A stretch of DNA of 64,000 nucleotides from Candidatus Acididesulfobacter guangdongensis (GTDB lineage Bacteria > SZUA-79 > Acidulodesulfobacterales > Acidulodesulfobacteraceae): the NCBI GenBank assembly GCA_004195045.1, contig SGBC01000004.1, positions 233,175 to 297,174 of the forward strand, read 5' to 3'. The notes below the pieces were generated by a model. It was not told the origin of the DNA, ran no database searches, and saw nothing but the letters and a program-made list of their open reading frames with translations. A program made the position numbers and the translations under genes. Below, piece after piece: positions 1-8,931 of the stretch (positions are counted from its first letter, which is position 1; every line of letters starts with the position of its first letter).

Positions 1-27
1 AACTGTCGACAAATAGGTATATCCGAG

Positions 28-573
28 ATGAATAGTTCAAACCAAACCGCATTAGACCTTGACGGCGTGATATTCGATTACGAAAAGACCTTTTTGAAGC
101 AAGCCGCTAGGCTTAATCTAAATATCTCAATTAAGCATCCCGAAATATACAATATGACTGAAAGATACGAAATCACGCAGGAACAGTTATCTTTAATTAA
201 CTTAAATATAGACTATTCCGATATGGATATTTTCGACGAAGTCTTAAACTTAAAGCGTTACATCATTAATATCAAATGCTTTATAACATCGTTTCCCGAA
301 GAAATACTACATTTAAGGAAATCAAATCTATCTAAAATATTTAACAAAGATATTCCCGTATATTATGCGGGAGTTCAAGAAAAACATAGAATTATTTCGG
401 AACTTGGAATAAAATATTTCATAGACGATTACGACGCTGTAATTCATCATATAGAGTTAAATTGTCCGGACTGCAAGGCGTATTGGCTTAACAGAGGATA
501 TAAGGATAAAACGTTACCGGAGCCGGTTAATAAGATAAATAATTTAACGGAGTTTTTTAAAATTAATTATTAA
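28..573 (+). CDS. HAD-superfamily hydrolase, 5'(3')-deoxyribonucleotidase-like
   Basis: A 181-residue protein with HAD-fold motifs. Motif I is DLDGV with D10 and D12, followed by D17-Y18. A Thr-Ser pair at 87-88 fits motif II, K119 fits motif III, and the D133-D134 pair in FIDDYD fits motif IV. The DxDGVxxDY form and small size resemble the deoxyribonucleotidase / YorS-like branch, which dephosphorylates small phosphate esters in the cytoplasm; the substrate is not deducible. The reading frame stays open to the window edge and there is no convincing ribosome site before this ATG, so the true start may lie further upstream. Motif I near residue 10 is nevertheless normal for the family. Confidence 0.7.
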   Translation: MNSSNQTALDLDGVIFDYEKTFLKQAARLNLNISIKHPEIYNMTERYEITQEQLSLINLNIDYSDMDIFDEVLNLKRYIINIKCFITSFPEEILHLRKSNLSKIFNKDIPVYYAGVQEKHRIISELGIKYFIDDYDAVIHHIELNCPDCKAYWLNRGYKDKTLPEPVNKINNLTEFFKINY

Positions 574-618
574 CCGCAAAAAATATTACACTATTATAAA
601 TCTACTATTATAAATATT

Positions 619-753
619 ATGGACATTCAAAAAGCAATAGAAAAATATGTTAAAAAAGATTTAATGCTTATTCCGCATTTTAATATTTCAAAAAAACGAA
701 AGTTTAACGGAGCTCAAAAATTAAATAAATCTGTTGGAATAATTAAAAAATAA
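619..753 (+). CDS. small hypothetical ORF (44 aa)
   Basis: A 44-codon lysine-rich ORF between the HAD gene and the decayed DUF2283 gene. It has no clear Shine-Dalgarno sequence and I recognise no family. It could be a short real gene, or a remnant of the same decayed locus, since DUF2283 genes are often found beside small partner genes. Support is limited to a start, a stop and a basic composition. Confidence 0.2.
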   Translation: MDIQKAIEKYVKKDLMLIPHFNISKKRKFNGAQKLNKSVGIIKK

Positions 754-771
754 ATTTAAGAGGATATAAAA

Positions 772-910
772 ATGAAAATATATTATGATAAAGATGCAGA
801 TGCTGCATGCCGCATATTTAAGGCTGTCTGATAATATACCTATCGGCGTCATTAAAGTAAAAGAAGGGTTAAATATATTAAGGAGGAACAAAAAATGGAT
901 GTATCAGTAG
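772..910 (+). pseudogene. frameshifted DUF2283-family remnant
   Basis: The start reads MKIYYDKDADA, the typical N-terminus of DUF2283 proteins (about 50-70 aa, function unknown, often next to small toxin-like genes). The frame then stops at 829-831. In a second frame the text continues AYLRLSDNIPIGVIKV, exactly the family's next segment. The break coincides with two adjacent 7-bp near-copies, 801-807 (tgctgca) and 808-814 (tgccgca); removing one copy restores the frame. The C-terminus then runs into the ribosome site and first codons of the nitroreductase gene, so it is also truncated. Confidence 0.6.
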
Positions 911-1461
911 CTATCGAGTCAAGACGCGCCTACAGATCTTTGGAAGAAACAGAAATAAATAAAGACCTTATAAAAACGCTATCTTCATTCGCGTCTTTGT
1001 CGCCGTCTTGTTTTAATCATCAGCCATGGAAATTTGTATTTGTTTATGAAAATGCTATTCTTGAAGAGCTAAAAACCGCCCTTTCCAAAGGCAATGATTG
1101 GGCACGCAGCGCATCTATGATAATAGTCGTTTTATCAAAGCAGAATGATGATTGTGTTTTGGATTATAGAAAATATTATCTTTTCGATACGGGAATTGCG
1201 TCAGCTTTCCTTATTCTTAAAGCAACTGAGCTTGGATACGTCGCCCATCCAATAGCCGGCTATAATCCTGAAATAGTTAAAAGTGTTATAAAATCGCCTG
1301 ACGATATGGAAATAGTAACTCTTATAATATTTAGCAAACACAAAATGGAAATAAACCCTGTTTTGAGCGAAAAACAAAGACATGACGAAATTGAGCGGCC
1401 CGAACGTAAATCATTTGACGAATACGCTTGCTTTAACAAATACTGTTTTTTAGACAAATAA
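895..1461 (+). CDS. nitroreductase-family flavoprotein
   Basis: A 188-residue protein of the FMN-dependent nitroreductase fold, which reduces nitro compounds, quinones or similar substrates with NAD(P)H. The N-terminal AIESRRAYRSLEE segment and the SPSCFNHQPWKFV segment (about residues 35-49) correspond to the phosphate/FMN-binding parts of the family, and AELGYVAHPIAGY-like residues form the central helix. A strong ribosome site (aggagg, 881-886) precedes the ATG by 8 bases. The size suits the small single-domain subgroup. The physiological substrate cannot be told from sequence. No gene follows within 160 bases. Confidence 0.8.
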   Translation: MDVSVAIESRRAYRSLEETEINKDLIKTLSSFASLSPSCFNHQPWKFVFVYENAILEELKTALSKGNDWARSASMIIVVLSKQNDDCVLDYRKYYLFDTGIASAFLILKATELGYVAHPIAGYNPEIVKSVIKSPDDMEIVTLIIFSKHKMEINPVLSEKQRHDEIERPERKSFDEYACFNKYCFLDK

Positions 1462-1627
1462 AAAAGCGTCCCTGAGGCAGCTAATTTTATATATGATATA
1501 TGCTCTTTTTTTTCATAGCTATTGTGAAGCTTTATTTATTGTGAAACCATAAAGCAACATAATATAAATAATACGTGCGAATAAATATGTATTATATAGT
1601 AAATTTTTGGTGTATAATATAAACATT

Positions 1628-2101
1628 ATGATGATAACAGTTGCCTATATATTAGTATTCGTTGCGTTTGCTTTGATTGTAAGCGATTTTTTTGTATTTT
1701 CATACGGAGTTTTAACTTCTGTCAGTGCGGTTTTGTTTGTAGTCGGAACGATCATTATTTTTATGTATTCTGCAAAAACACCGACGCTTTTTATGCATAT
1801 AGTAATGCCTACATACATAGCAATTGTAATATTTATAGTTATATTTTTTATTCTTGGATATAAAGCTCAAAAAACAAGCAGAAAATCGCCTGTCGATAAC
1901 ATAATAAATTCTGCCGCCGATGTGGTAGAGGATATACCTGCAAACGGATTTGGACAGATAGATTTAAACGGCGAAAGGTGGGAAGCTTATGCCGATGAGC
2001 CGATTGCAAAAGGCAGAAAAGTTGTTATAATAGAAGCTCCAAATTCCTCGTCCCTCATAGATAAAGATTCTCTAAAATTAAAAGTAAAAGTTTTAAAATA
2101 A
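1628..2101 (+). CDS. NfeD-like membrane protein
   Basis: About 157 residues. Three hydrophobic segments (roughly residues 2-70) are followed by a soluble C-terminal domain with GFGQIDLNGERWEA and KGRKVVIIEA, the signature of the OB-fold NfeD domain. NfeD proteins partner SPFH/stomatin proteins in membrane-microdomain or proteolytic quality control; no stomatin gene is adjacent here. I chose the ATG at 1628 instead of the upstream TTG at 1607 because hydrophobic sequence starts immediately after it. The next gene begins 16 bases downstream, so the two are probably co-transcribed. Confidence 0.7.
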   Translation: MMITVAYILVFVAFALIVSDFFVFSYGVLTSVSAVLFVVGTIIIFMYSAKTPTLFMHIVMPTYIAIVIFIVIFFILGYKAQKTSRKSPVDNIINSAADVVEDIPANGFGQIDLNGERWEAYADEPIAKGRKVVIIEAPNSSSLIDKDSLKLKVKVLK

Positions 2102-2117
2102 TCCAAATGTATATACT

Positions 2118-2549
2118 ATGTTAGATTACCTGATTTTAATTCTTATAAATATTAATCCTTTTTTTGGCGGTAAGTTTTTAGCTGTAGCATATATAACTGT
2201 TGCAAAACTGAATCCTTTTATTTCTATCCTGCTCGTAATAATTTCTGAAATTCTTATATGTACGCTTATATTTTACTTTGCGCAGTATCTGAGAAAATTT
2301 AATTTTTTTAAGAAAAAATTAAATAAAGTTAATAGCAAATGGGTCAAAAACGGCGCTTATATAGGTTTTTTTGCAGGACAATTTTTTGTGGGTACTTTAT
2401 TTGTTTCTTTAGTTCTTGGATTAGTGGAAAACAGACGAAACGATATTTTGTTCTTTTATGTGCCTCTGATAGCGAGCACTATTTGCTATACATTGATTTA
2501 TTATTATTTAAGTTCTCACGGAATAAATTTAATGAAAAATTGGTTATAA
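2118..2549 (+). CDS. small integral membrane protein, possible small-multidrug-export/DedA-like
   Basis: A 143-residue, almost wholly hydrophobic protein with about four membrane segments and a basic cytoplasmic loop (RKFNFFKKKLNKVNSKW, near residues 59-75). The pattern NPF..GK near the N-terminus, then a hydrophobic pair and a basic loop, resembles the small-multidrug-export family (PF06695), but the match is loose. It lies 16 bases after the nfeD-like gene and converges with mscS on the other strand, 45 bases away. Confidence 0.5.
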   Translation: MLDYLILILININPFFGGKFLAVAYITVAKLNPFISILLVIISEILICTLIFYFAQYLRKFNFFKKKLNKVNSKWVKNGAYIGFFAGQFFVGTLFVSLVLGLVENRRNDILFFYVPLIASTICYTLIYYYLSSHGINLMKNWL

Positions 2550-2594
2550 TCCTATATTCATATGAAGCGCAGAATCTTAATCAATCTGCCTGAT

Positions 2595-3539
2595 TTATTT
2601 TAACAAAGGTTTGCTTAATATCTCCGATTGTCTTATAAGGACGTATGACAGTACTGCATCTCTCACAGGGTCCTCGAAAATAGAAGGAGTAAAAACTTCA
2701 ACAGCAACAAAATAGCTTGTCAGCGATAAATCTATAATCCTTATTATCGGAAGAGGATTCTGTTCTATGATATCTTTCTTAGTCAGCAAATAAACATTCA
2801 GGTCTTTCTTAAAATTTTCGAAATCTATTACCTTATCAAGTTCAAATCTGACCCTTACTAATCGTTTATTAGTATTTGCATAATTTGTTACCAGCGCCTG
2901 CATTAAAATATTATTCGGCGCTTTCATAATAAAACCGTTGTCTTCCTTAATGGTTGTGAATAAAATATTTATATCTTTAATGACGCCGGTATAACCTGGT
3001 TTAACCGCCTCATGCTGATATGTGGACATCAGAAGACCGTATTGCCAAGTTACTATTGTAATTCTGTCACCTATTTTGAACGGTTTTGCAAATAATATAG
3101 TAAATCCTGATAATAAATTTGAAAGAACGGTCTGAGATGCTATACCGAATATAACGCCTAAAAACGTAGCTCCAAGAAGAATATTTGAAATATCTATGCC
3201 TAATGAAGAAAAAATTAACAGAAACAGTGTGAAATATGCCGTAAAATTTAATATAAATTTTAAAAAACCTAATCTGTCTTCCGATATATAATTGTGAATA
3301 ATTTTGACAAACAGTTCCTGAACGAGTTTTATTATTAAAATGCCGAAAATGAGCAGCAAAACAGCTTCTATTATTGAGTAAGAATGTTTTGGAAGATTTT
3401 TTGAATATATAGGTATTGCGTACAGAAGCCCCGACAAAAATAGTAACGTCGCTATAATGCCTGCAAGATAGTATGATATTTTTTTATATTTATTGTGCTT
3501 ATTTTTATTATTATCGTCCGAGTTTTTATTTGCGTTCAT
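2595..3539 (-). CDS. mechanosensitive ion channel, MscS family
   Basis: A 314-residue MscS-type channel. Two N-terminal membrane helices lead to the pore-lining TM3 with a Gly/Ala-rich run (GATFLGVIFGIASQTVLSN, about residues 128-146), followed by the conserved beta domain FKIGDRITI and GVIKDINILFTTI. The C-terminal vestibule domain follows (about 220-300). These channels release solutes on hypo-osmotic shock. Its ATG overlaps the otsA stop codon by four bases (atga), so it is translationally coupled to trehalose-phosphate synthase: the neighbour makes an osmolyte and this one vents it. Confidence 0.9.
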   Translation of the reverse strand: MNANKNSDDNNKNKHNKYKKISYYLAGIIATLLFLSGLLYAIPIYSKNLPKHSYSIIEAVLLLIFGILIIKLVQELFVKIIHNYISEDRLGFLKFILNFTAYFTLFLLIFSSLGIDISNILLGATFLGVIFGIASQTVLSNLLSGFTILFAKPFKIGDRITIVTWQYGLLMSTYQHEAVKPGYTGVIKDINILFTTIKEDNGFIMKAPNNILMQALVTNYANTNKRLVRVRFELDKVIDFENFKKDLNVYLLTKKDIIEQNPLPIIRIIDLSLTSYFVAVEVFTPSIFEDPVRDAVLSYVLIRQSEILSKPLLK

Positions 3540-5044
3540 ATAGTTTTAAGTTTGGAAAGGAAGTTATACGCCCAGTCGAATATATCGTTATCAAGTATAA
3601 TATTCTGCATTTTGGTAATTCTTTGTTTTTTTTCTTCCGGATTTAATTCTATCGCATATTTGATTGAATCTGCAAAGCATTCAATATTGTACGGATTGAT
3701 TAAAACCGCATCATAAAGCTCTTTGGCAGAACCCGTGAATTTTGATAATACCAGCATTCCGTTGCAATCAGTATTCGACATTATAAACTCCTTTGCAACA
3801 AGATTCATTCCGTCATGCAGCGGACTTACAATCACAATAGCAGCAATTTTATAAAAATAAATATATGATTTTAAATCCAATTGCTTCAAAAATAAAACAA
3901 TTGGATGCCAGTCGTCATTTTTATACTTCCAGTTTATCTGTTCAGTCAGGCTGTTTATTTCATCGTAGTATTCTTTGTATGCAGTTATATGCATTCTGGA
4001 CGGAACGCCAAGCTGTAAAAAAACAAATTTCCCTATAAACTCAGGATATTTTTCTAAAAACAGGTCGATAGCCATTAATTTTTCTTTTATGCCTTTGGTA
4101 TAATCAATCCTGTCAACAGAAAGAGCCAAAAATTGATAAGGCGGTTCTATAACCTCTTTTAATTCATTAAATTCTTCCGAGTTTATGTCGATATTTGTTG
4201 AAAAATCATATATAGACCTTGCATCTATACTTATCGGAAAAGGATTAATAATAGTTTTATGCCCTTTGTACGTAACGGAGTAATCAGCCCAGTTAACCTG
4301 AGCCTCAAGTTCCCATTCGCAGGCTTTAAGAAAATTCTGACAGTGGTATAAAATATGAAAACCTATTAAATCATTCGATAGTAGTCCTTCTAAAATTTCT
4401 TTTTTTTCCGGACATATTGAAAAAACTTCAGGGTTTGGCCACGGAATATGCCAGAATATAGCAATTTTTAACGACTCATCGTATTCTTTTATATATTTTG
4501 CGGCTAAGGACAGATGATAGTCTTGCAGCCAGATAACATTGTCAGCTTCATCCTGCAGATTGTTATGCAGACTGTCGTTGTTCGCTGCAATAGTCTTTAT
4601 TTCTTCTATAACCGAATCGGCAAATTTTTTGTTTACGTTTTTATAAATTTCAAAATTTTTTGAATTAAATTCGGGCTGTTTGTAAACTATGTGGCTAAGC
4701 GGCCATAAAACAGAGTTTGCGTATCCGTAATAATATCCGTTTATTTCTTCCTTGCTTAAAAATAATCTTTTAAGCGAATACGATTCTTCACCCGGAGGCA
4801 GTTTAATTTTATTGTTGTTATCTATAACCGCTTTATCGGCGCTTCCGCCTCCGTAAGCAATCCATGTTCCGTTAAGGTTTCGCATTATAGGCTCTAAAGC
4901 GATAGTAAGACCGCCTACGGAACGGTTAGAAACTATTTTTTTACCTGAATATTCGTGTACGACAGGCTCCCTGTTGGAAACCGCAATCAGGTTTATATTT
5001 TTAAATTTTTCTTTAATCAGAATATTAAATTGTTTTTTTTCCAT
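3536..5044 (-). CDS. otsA: alpha,alpha-trehalose-phosphate synthase (GT20)
   Basis: A glycosyltransferase family 20 protein of about 502 residues that joins a UDP- or ADP-glucose to glucose-6-phosphate. Visible family blocks are AVSNREPV at the N-terminus, SVGGLTIALEP, VIWLQDYHLSL (catalytic/nucleotide region), FWHIPWPNPEVFSICP, GFH, LSVDRIDYTKGIKEK and the donor-site HDGMNLVAKEF near the C-terminus. Glucosylglycerol-phosphate synthases share this fold, so the product could be another compatible solute. No trehalose-phosphate phosphatase gene is adjacent. I prefer the ATG at 5044 to the TTG at 5053. It is the first gene of a two-gene osmotic-stress operon with mscS. Confidence 0.85.
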   Translation of the reverse strand: MEKKQFNILIKEKFKNINLIAVSNREPVVHEYSGKKIVSNRSVGGLTIALEPIMRNLNGTWIAYGGGSADKAVIDNNNKIKLPPGEESYSLKRLFLSKEEINGYYYGYANSVLWPLSHIVYKQPEFNSKNFEIYKNVNKKFADSVIEEIKTIAANNDSLHNNLQDEADNVIWLQDYHLSLAAKYIKEYDESLKIAIFWHIPWPNPEVFSICPEKKEILEGLLSNDLIGFHILYHCQNFLKACEWELEAQVNWADYSVTYKGHKTIINPFPISIDARSIYDFSTNIDINSEEFNELKEVIEPPYQFLALSVDRIDYTKGIKEKLMAIDLFLEKYPEFIGKFVFLQLGVPSRMHITAYKEYYDEINSLTEQINWKYKNDDWHPIVLFLKQLDLKSYIYFYKIAAIVIVSPLHDGMNLVAKEFIMSNTDCNGMLVLSKFTGSAKELYDAVLINPYNIECFADSIKYAIELNPEEKKQRITKMQNIILDNDIFDWAYNFLSKLKTI

Positions 5045-5582
5045 ATGTAGCAATAATTATACCATTTTTTTATTATTTTTTCAATTTTAAATTATCTTAA
5101 ATTAGGACAGGCTCTGCCTATTTTTCAGAAAAACTGAACAGTTGGCGAGTAAATTCAGTATCAGAAGCTCATTTATCCGTTATCCTGATTTATAATTTAA
5201 TAATTTGAATATAATTTATTATTAACTATACATTATCATAAAAATTTGATATATTATAAAAAAATATAAAAATGAGTGTGATATCTAAATTAGATTATTT
5301 GAGCTAGCGATAGACACCTATTTCAAAAATTCATGTTGTATTACATAATTATAATTACATAATATAATAACGCACAATACATAATTACATTATGAAACCT
5401 GTTAATTATATTATATAAATATACATATAAAAGTATCCATTTGATTTTTGTACTTATTTTTATATTTTTTGTACTTAAATATTTTTTAAAACTTGTATAA
5501 ATTGCATAAGTTATATACAATTTATATTAAAAATTATTAAAAATGTTGTAATATTATATTAAAAATTCGGAGGAGCAATTTT
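5045..5582. other. intergenic region, divergent promoters expected
   Basis: About 540 AT-rich bases between the divergent otsA and chemoreceptor genes. It must contain promoters for both directions, but I see no convincing -35/-10 pair. The short word gacacctattt (about 5308-5322) recurs near 45600. A ribosome site (ggagga) just before 5583 serves the chemoreceptor. No RNA gene or longer ORF is evident. Confidence 0.3.
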
Positions 5583-6932
5583 ATGTTCGGCGGACACAAC
5601 GAAGTTGAAAAAAAATGCAGGCTTATTAATGCCGCTTTTATAGGAACCAATGCGGAACTTAAAGAATTAATAAAGAAAGAGGCTAAACACGTCAAAGATA
5701 ATGACTTCCTAAAAGCAATGGAAACAAGGCGCAAAATAGTTGAAATTGCAGATATAGTGGTCGGCGGTTTCAGCACGGCGGCTCAATCTAAAGTGCTGTA
5801 TTCAGAATTTAATCAATCTTTAGGCGAGATATTAACAATGTCAAATACTACGTCTTCTTCTATTGAAGAGATGTCTCAGACAATAAAAGAAATCGCTTCA
5901 AATGCACAGTTTTCCGCAGGAGCGGCAAAACAGACCGTTGACCAGACGACTGAAGGTTCTAATGCTTTAAACCAGCTCTCCGAGAAGATGGGTATGGTAA
6001 TGCAGGCTGTTCAAATGATGAGCGAATCAATTACAAAGTTTGTAGAAAATACCCAGAAAATAACGGGTCTTACCTCGGAAGTAAAAGATATAGCCGACCA
6101 GACTAACCTTTTGGCATTGAACGCTGCAATTGAAGCGGCTCGAGCGGGAGAGCAGGGCAGAGGTTTTGCCGTGGTAGCCGACGAGGTAAGAAAATTAGCA
6201 GAAAAATCGGCAAAAGCGGCAAAAGAAATTGAGCAGGTAACAATGGTTATAAACGACCAGTCTAACGCCGTTAAGGAAAAAGTAACAGACGGAATTAATT
6301 TTATGAACAACAGCAAAGAATCATTAGATATAGTGGAAGATGTTCTAAAAAAAGCTAACGACGAAGCTATAAAGACCTCAGACAGCATAAGCAGAATTGC
6401 AACAGCCGCTGAAGAACAATCATTCGTTTCAAAAGAAATGGCTTCCAACATTACAGCTATAACGGGAGATCTAGAAAGCGGAAGCGCAACATTTAAAAAA
6501 TTATACGGTCTTATAGATGAATTATTAAACGGTTTCAAGAAGGACTTAAACGAATTTATGTTTTTTCCTTACGATACAATGCTTTTAACCCTGACTAAGG
6601 GCGACCATGTTACATGGGTTTCAAATGTTTTAGATATTTTTGTGGCTAATAATACGAAGGTAAGCCCTTCGGAATTAACCTCTCATCACGAATGCAGGCT
6701 CGGGAAATGGTATGATGGTCCGGGCAAAGAACAATACGGAGATAATCCGGCTTTTATTGCGTTAGGTCAAGTCCATCCGAAGGTTCACGAAACAGGAAAA
6801 GCAATCGTCGCTGCAATACAGAGCGGCAATAAAAGCGAAGCTAAAAAATTAGCGGAGCAGTTAGAAAAATATTCCGAAGAAGTACAGTTAAAATTAGACG
6901 ATTTAATAAGAAGCGTTCAGGTAAAAGCTTAA
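5583..6932 (+). CDS. soluble methyl-accepting chemotaxis protein with C-terminal CZB domain
   Basis: A 449-residue chemoreceptor without membrane segments, so cytoplasmic. Residues about 60-330 form the coiled-coil signalling domain; the hairpin tip that contacts CheA/CheW spans about 172-207 ([15 protein letters not shown] followed by [13 protein letters not shown]). The C-terminus (about 335-445) is a chemoreceptor zinc-binding domain with the ligand set H342, C371 (in CRLGKWYDG), H398 and H402. CZB domains sense zinc state or oxidants such as hypochlorous acid. The ATG at 5583 is supported by ggagga about 8 bases upstream. It is probably transcribed alone, with a repeat-filled gap following. 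Confidence 0.92.
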   Translation: MFGGHNEVEKKCRLINAAFIGTNAELKELIKKEAKHVKDNDFLKAMETRRKIVEIADIVVGGFSTAAQSKVLYSEFNQSLGEILTMSNTTSSSIEEMSQTIKEIASNAQFSAGAAKQTVDQTTEGSNALNQLSEKMGMVMQAVQMMSESITKFVENTQKITGLTSEVKDIADQTNLLALNAAIEAARAGEQGRGFAVVADEVRKLAEKSAKAAKEIEQVTMVINDQSNAVKEKVTDGINFMNNSKESLDIVEDVLKKANDEAIKTSDSISRIATAAEEQSFVSKEMASNITAITGDLESGSATFKKLYGLIDELLNGFKKDLNEFMFFPYDTMLLTLTKGDHVTWVSNVLDIFVANNTKVSPSELTSHHECRLGKWYDGPGKEQYGDNPAFIALGQVHPKVHETGKAIVAAIQSGNKSEAKKLAEQLEKYSEEVQLKLDDLIRSVQVKA

Positions 6933-7129
6933 ACGCCGATAAACGTAATATCTATGCATAACATATATTTATGTATAGATTATATACATATATACATATA
7001 TATACAGAAGCATATTTGAAAATATATAACAAGCGCTAGATGTATAATATGAATATTACTATAAAATATAAATATAATATAATAATGCTGTCGCAGATTT
7101 ATCAATGCAATTTAGTTAATTAAAATAAC

Positions 7130-7345
7130 AAACAGGCTGCATAGGTACGCCTATATATATGAAAAGGAAAAGGTGTCAGATTTTATTTTTTTGCATATGG
7201 AGTAGTTCAATTAACAAAGAAAATATTTGCAAAAAAATTAATCTGACACCTTTTCCGTATTAGACATATATAATGGATAAATATATGCATAGTATATACA
7301 GTATAGATAGAACTATATTATTTTTTTATTCACAGCAGCCTGTTT
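7130..7345. repeat. 11-bp inverted repeat flanking palindromic repeat copy 1
   Basis: aaacaggctgc at 7130-7140 is exactly inverted as gcagcctgttt at 7335-7345. The right arm ends 8 bases from the DUF302 stop codon and follows a T-rich run. The pair could be a former bidirectional terminator stem opened up by intervening sequence that includes the 91-bp repeat. A chance match is possible. Confidence 0.4.
7166..7256 (+). repeat. 91-bp palindromic repeat, copy 1 (REP/MITE-like)
   Basis: The ends are perfect 17-bp inverted repeats beginning GGAAAAGGTGTCAGATT, with a second matching block (tttttttgca) inside each arm and a short unpaired centre. The same 91-bp length recurs at 8961-9051 (opposite orientation) and 59581-59671. 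Transcribed, it would fold into a long hairpin. The GGTGTCAG core resembles repeats mobilised by REP-associated (RAYT/IS200-type) transposases, but none is encoded in the window. Confidence 0.85.
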
Positions 7346-7353
7346 AGAAAATT

Positions 7354-7752
7354 TTAAATATCGGCAACTGCTTTTTCAATAATTTTTTTTATTTCTAAAG
7401 ATTTTCTTTTCAAACTGCCATCTGTATCGGCGGCTAAACTTAGCAATGCGGCAGGGTTAACGGCATTGACTATAACATTGCCTTCTTTATCTTCATATAT
7501 GCAGACATTGCAAGGAAGCAAAAGCCCTGTTTCATCGCTCATATCAAGTACATCCATAGCTATTTTAGGATTGCACATTCCTAAAATAGTGTATTTCTTG
7601 AAGTCTGCATTTATTTTTTCTTTTAAAGTTTTCTTAATGTCTATCTCTGTTATAGCGCCGAAACTGTTTGCCTTAAATGCTTCTTTGACCTTTAAAATTG
7701 CGTTGTCGAAATCTAAATTAACCGTTTTTTTAATGCCGATACTTTCAGTCAT
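7354..7752 (-). CDS. DUF302 domain protein
   Basis: A 132-residue soluble protein. The N-terminal half (FDNAILKVKEAFKANSFG then TEIDIKKTLKEKI) and the central ILGMCNPKIAMDVL plus GLLLPCNVCIYED match the DUF302 fold, a small domain of unknown function often found with redox or heavy-metal genes. Cysteines lie in GMCNP and in PCNVC. A ribosome site (ggag) precedes the ATG at 7752. Monocistronic by layout, converging on the chemoreceptor gene. Confidence 0.8.
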   Translation of the reverse strand: MTESIGIKKTVNLDFDNAILKVKEAFKANSFGAITEIDIKKTLKEKINADFKKYTILGMCNPKIAMDVLDMSDETGLLLPCNVCIYEDKEGNVIVNAVNPAALLSLAADTDGSLKRKSLEIKKIIEKAVADI

Positions 7753-8108
7753 GTCAAATTCTCCTTAAATTTAATAAATTATTTTTTGTTTGATTGTAGT
7801 ATATTAATATATACAGATATATATATATTAACATCAATATTTTATTTTTTCAAGCAAATTAAAAGATAGTGTCTATTTCTGTCAAATTAACGATTATTTC
7901 GTTTAAATTAATTAAATAACAGGGTGTCTGTTCATAATTAAACCTCTAAAATTAAAATTAAAATATTGCTATTTAATTGACAATATTAGTATTTAATGCT
8001 AAATTAATTTTAAAAATAACAGCATTAAATCAGTAAGACAATATTTATTATTTTTTTTGTTTATTATGGCTTTATCATTTTTTTTATTATTTATGGTTAA
8101 ATATTATT
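7753..8108. other. intergenic region between divergent genes
   Basis: 356 AT-rich bases between the leftward DUF302 gene and the rightward diguanylate cyclase gene. The words gtgtctatttctgtc (near 7870) and ggtgtctgttc (near 7923) echo the gacaccta word seen at 5308 and 45600, but form no clear element. No ORF or RNA is recognised. Promoters for both flanking genes should lie here. Confidence 0.3.
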
Positions 8109-8918
8109 ATGGATAAAGAAAAAAAAATATTTTATATATTGACTTTATCAATTATAATAGAGATTTGCTTAGTATTGGTTGTATTATTTATAAGTTCTAA
8201 TTTTTTGATTTATAACGATTTTAGCGTATTAAGAGAAATTAATAAATCTATTTTTATCGGTGCTAAGAATTTTATTTATATAAGTTTTATTTTAGAGTTC
8301 ATCTTATTTATATCGGCAATAACCGTCGTCTGGATTATTACCAGGTATAAAAAAATATTTTTCGAAAAAAATTCCGAAGATATAGCTATGACCGACAGTT
8401 TGACCGGTTTATACAACAGGCGGTATTTCGACAGCTTTTACGAAAATATATTTGATCAGGCTTCAAGATACAGTACGATATTTTCGTTAATAATGTGCGA
8501 TATTGACCATTTTAAAAAAATTAATGATACTTATGGCCATGATAAGGGCGACGTAGTGTTAAAAGAAGTAGCAAAAATTTTAAAAAATAATATTCGCAAA
8601 TCCGATATAGCCGCCAGGTACGGCGGCGAAGAGTTTATGATTGTTTTGCCTCAGACCGAGTTATCTAACTGTTTAGACGTCGCAAGAAAAATCAAAACTT
8701 TAATTTCTAAAATTAATATAAAAGATACAGGAAAAATCACTATAAGTATGGGAGTAATATCTTATTCAAAAGAATTTGAAGATAAAGCAAAAGATTTTTT
8801 AAAAAAAGTTGACGAACTTTTATATGATGCTAAAAACAGAGGCAGAAATAGAATAATTTCCGTAGATGCAAACAATGAAAATATTGAAGTTTCTGAAAAT
8901 CCATGGATTGACGATTAG
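8109..8918 (+). CDS. membrane diguanylate cyclase (GGDEF)
   Basis: A 269-residue protein. Two membrane helices (about residues 8-30 and 53-77) enclose a short periplasmic loop. The rest is a GGDEF domain (about 95-250) with TDSLTGLYNRRYF, IMCDIDHFKKINDTYGH, the active-site RYGGEEF and, five residues before it, RKSD, an intact RxxD product-inhibition site. It should make c-di-GMP from two GTP. No recognised sensor domain is present; the loop may detect a membrane or periplasmic cue. A nested repeat follows directly downstream. Confidence 0.92.
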   Translation: MDKEKKIFYILTLSIIIEICLVLVVLFISSNFLIYNDFSVLREINKSIFIGAKNFIYISFILEFILFISAITVVWIITRYKKIFFEKNSEDIAMTDSLTGLYNRRYFDSFYENIFDQASRYSTIFSLIMCDIDHFKKINDTYGHDKGDVVLKEVAKILKNNIRKSDIAARYGGEEFMIVLPQTELSNCLDVARKIKTLISKINIKDTGKITISMGVISYSKEFEDKAKDFLKKVDELLYDAKNRGRNRIISVDANNENIEVSENPWIDD

Positions 8919-8931
8919 TTTTTTAAATACC

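Larger units (their letters stand above)
6933..7353. other. intergenic region between convergent genes
   Basis: 421 bases between the rightward chemoreceptor gene and the leftward DUF302 gene. It holds an 11-bp inverted repeat (7130-7140 and 7335-7345) and, inside that, one 91-bp palindromic repeat (7166-7256). The rest is AT-rich with many atata runs. No ORF is evident. Confidence 0.5.
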
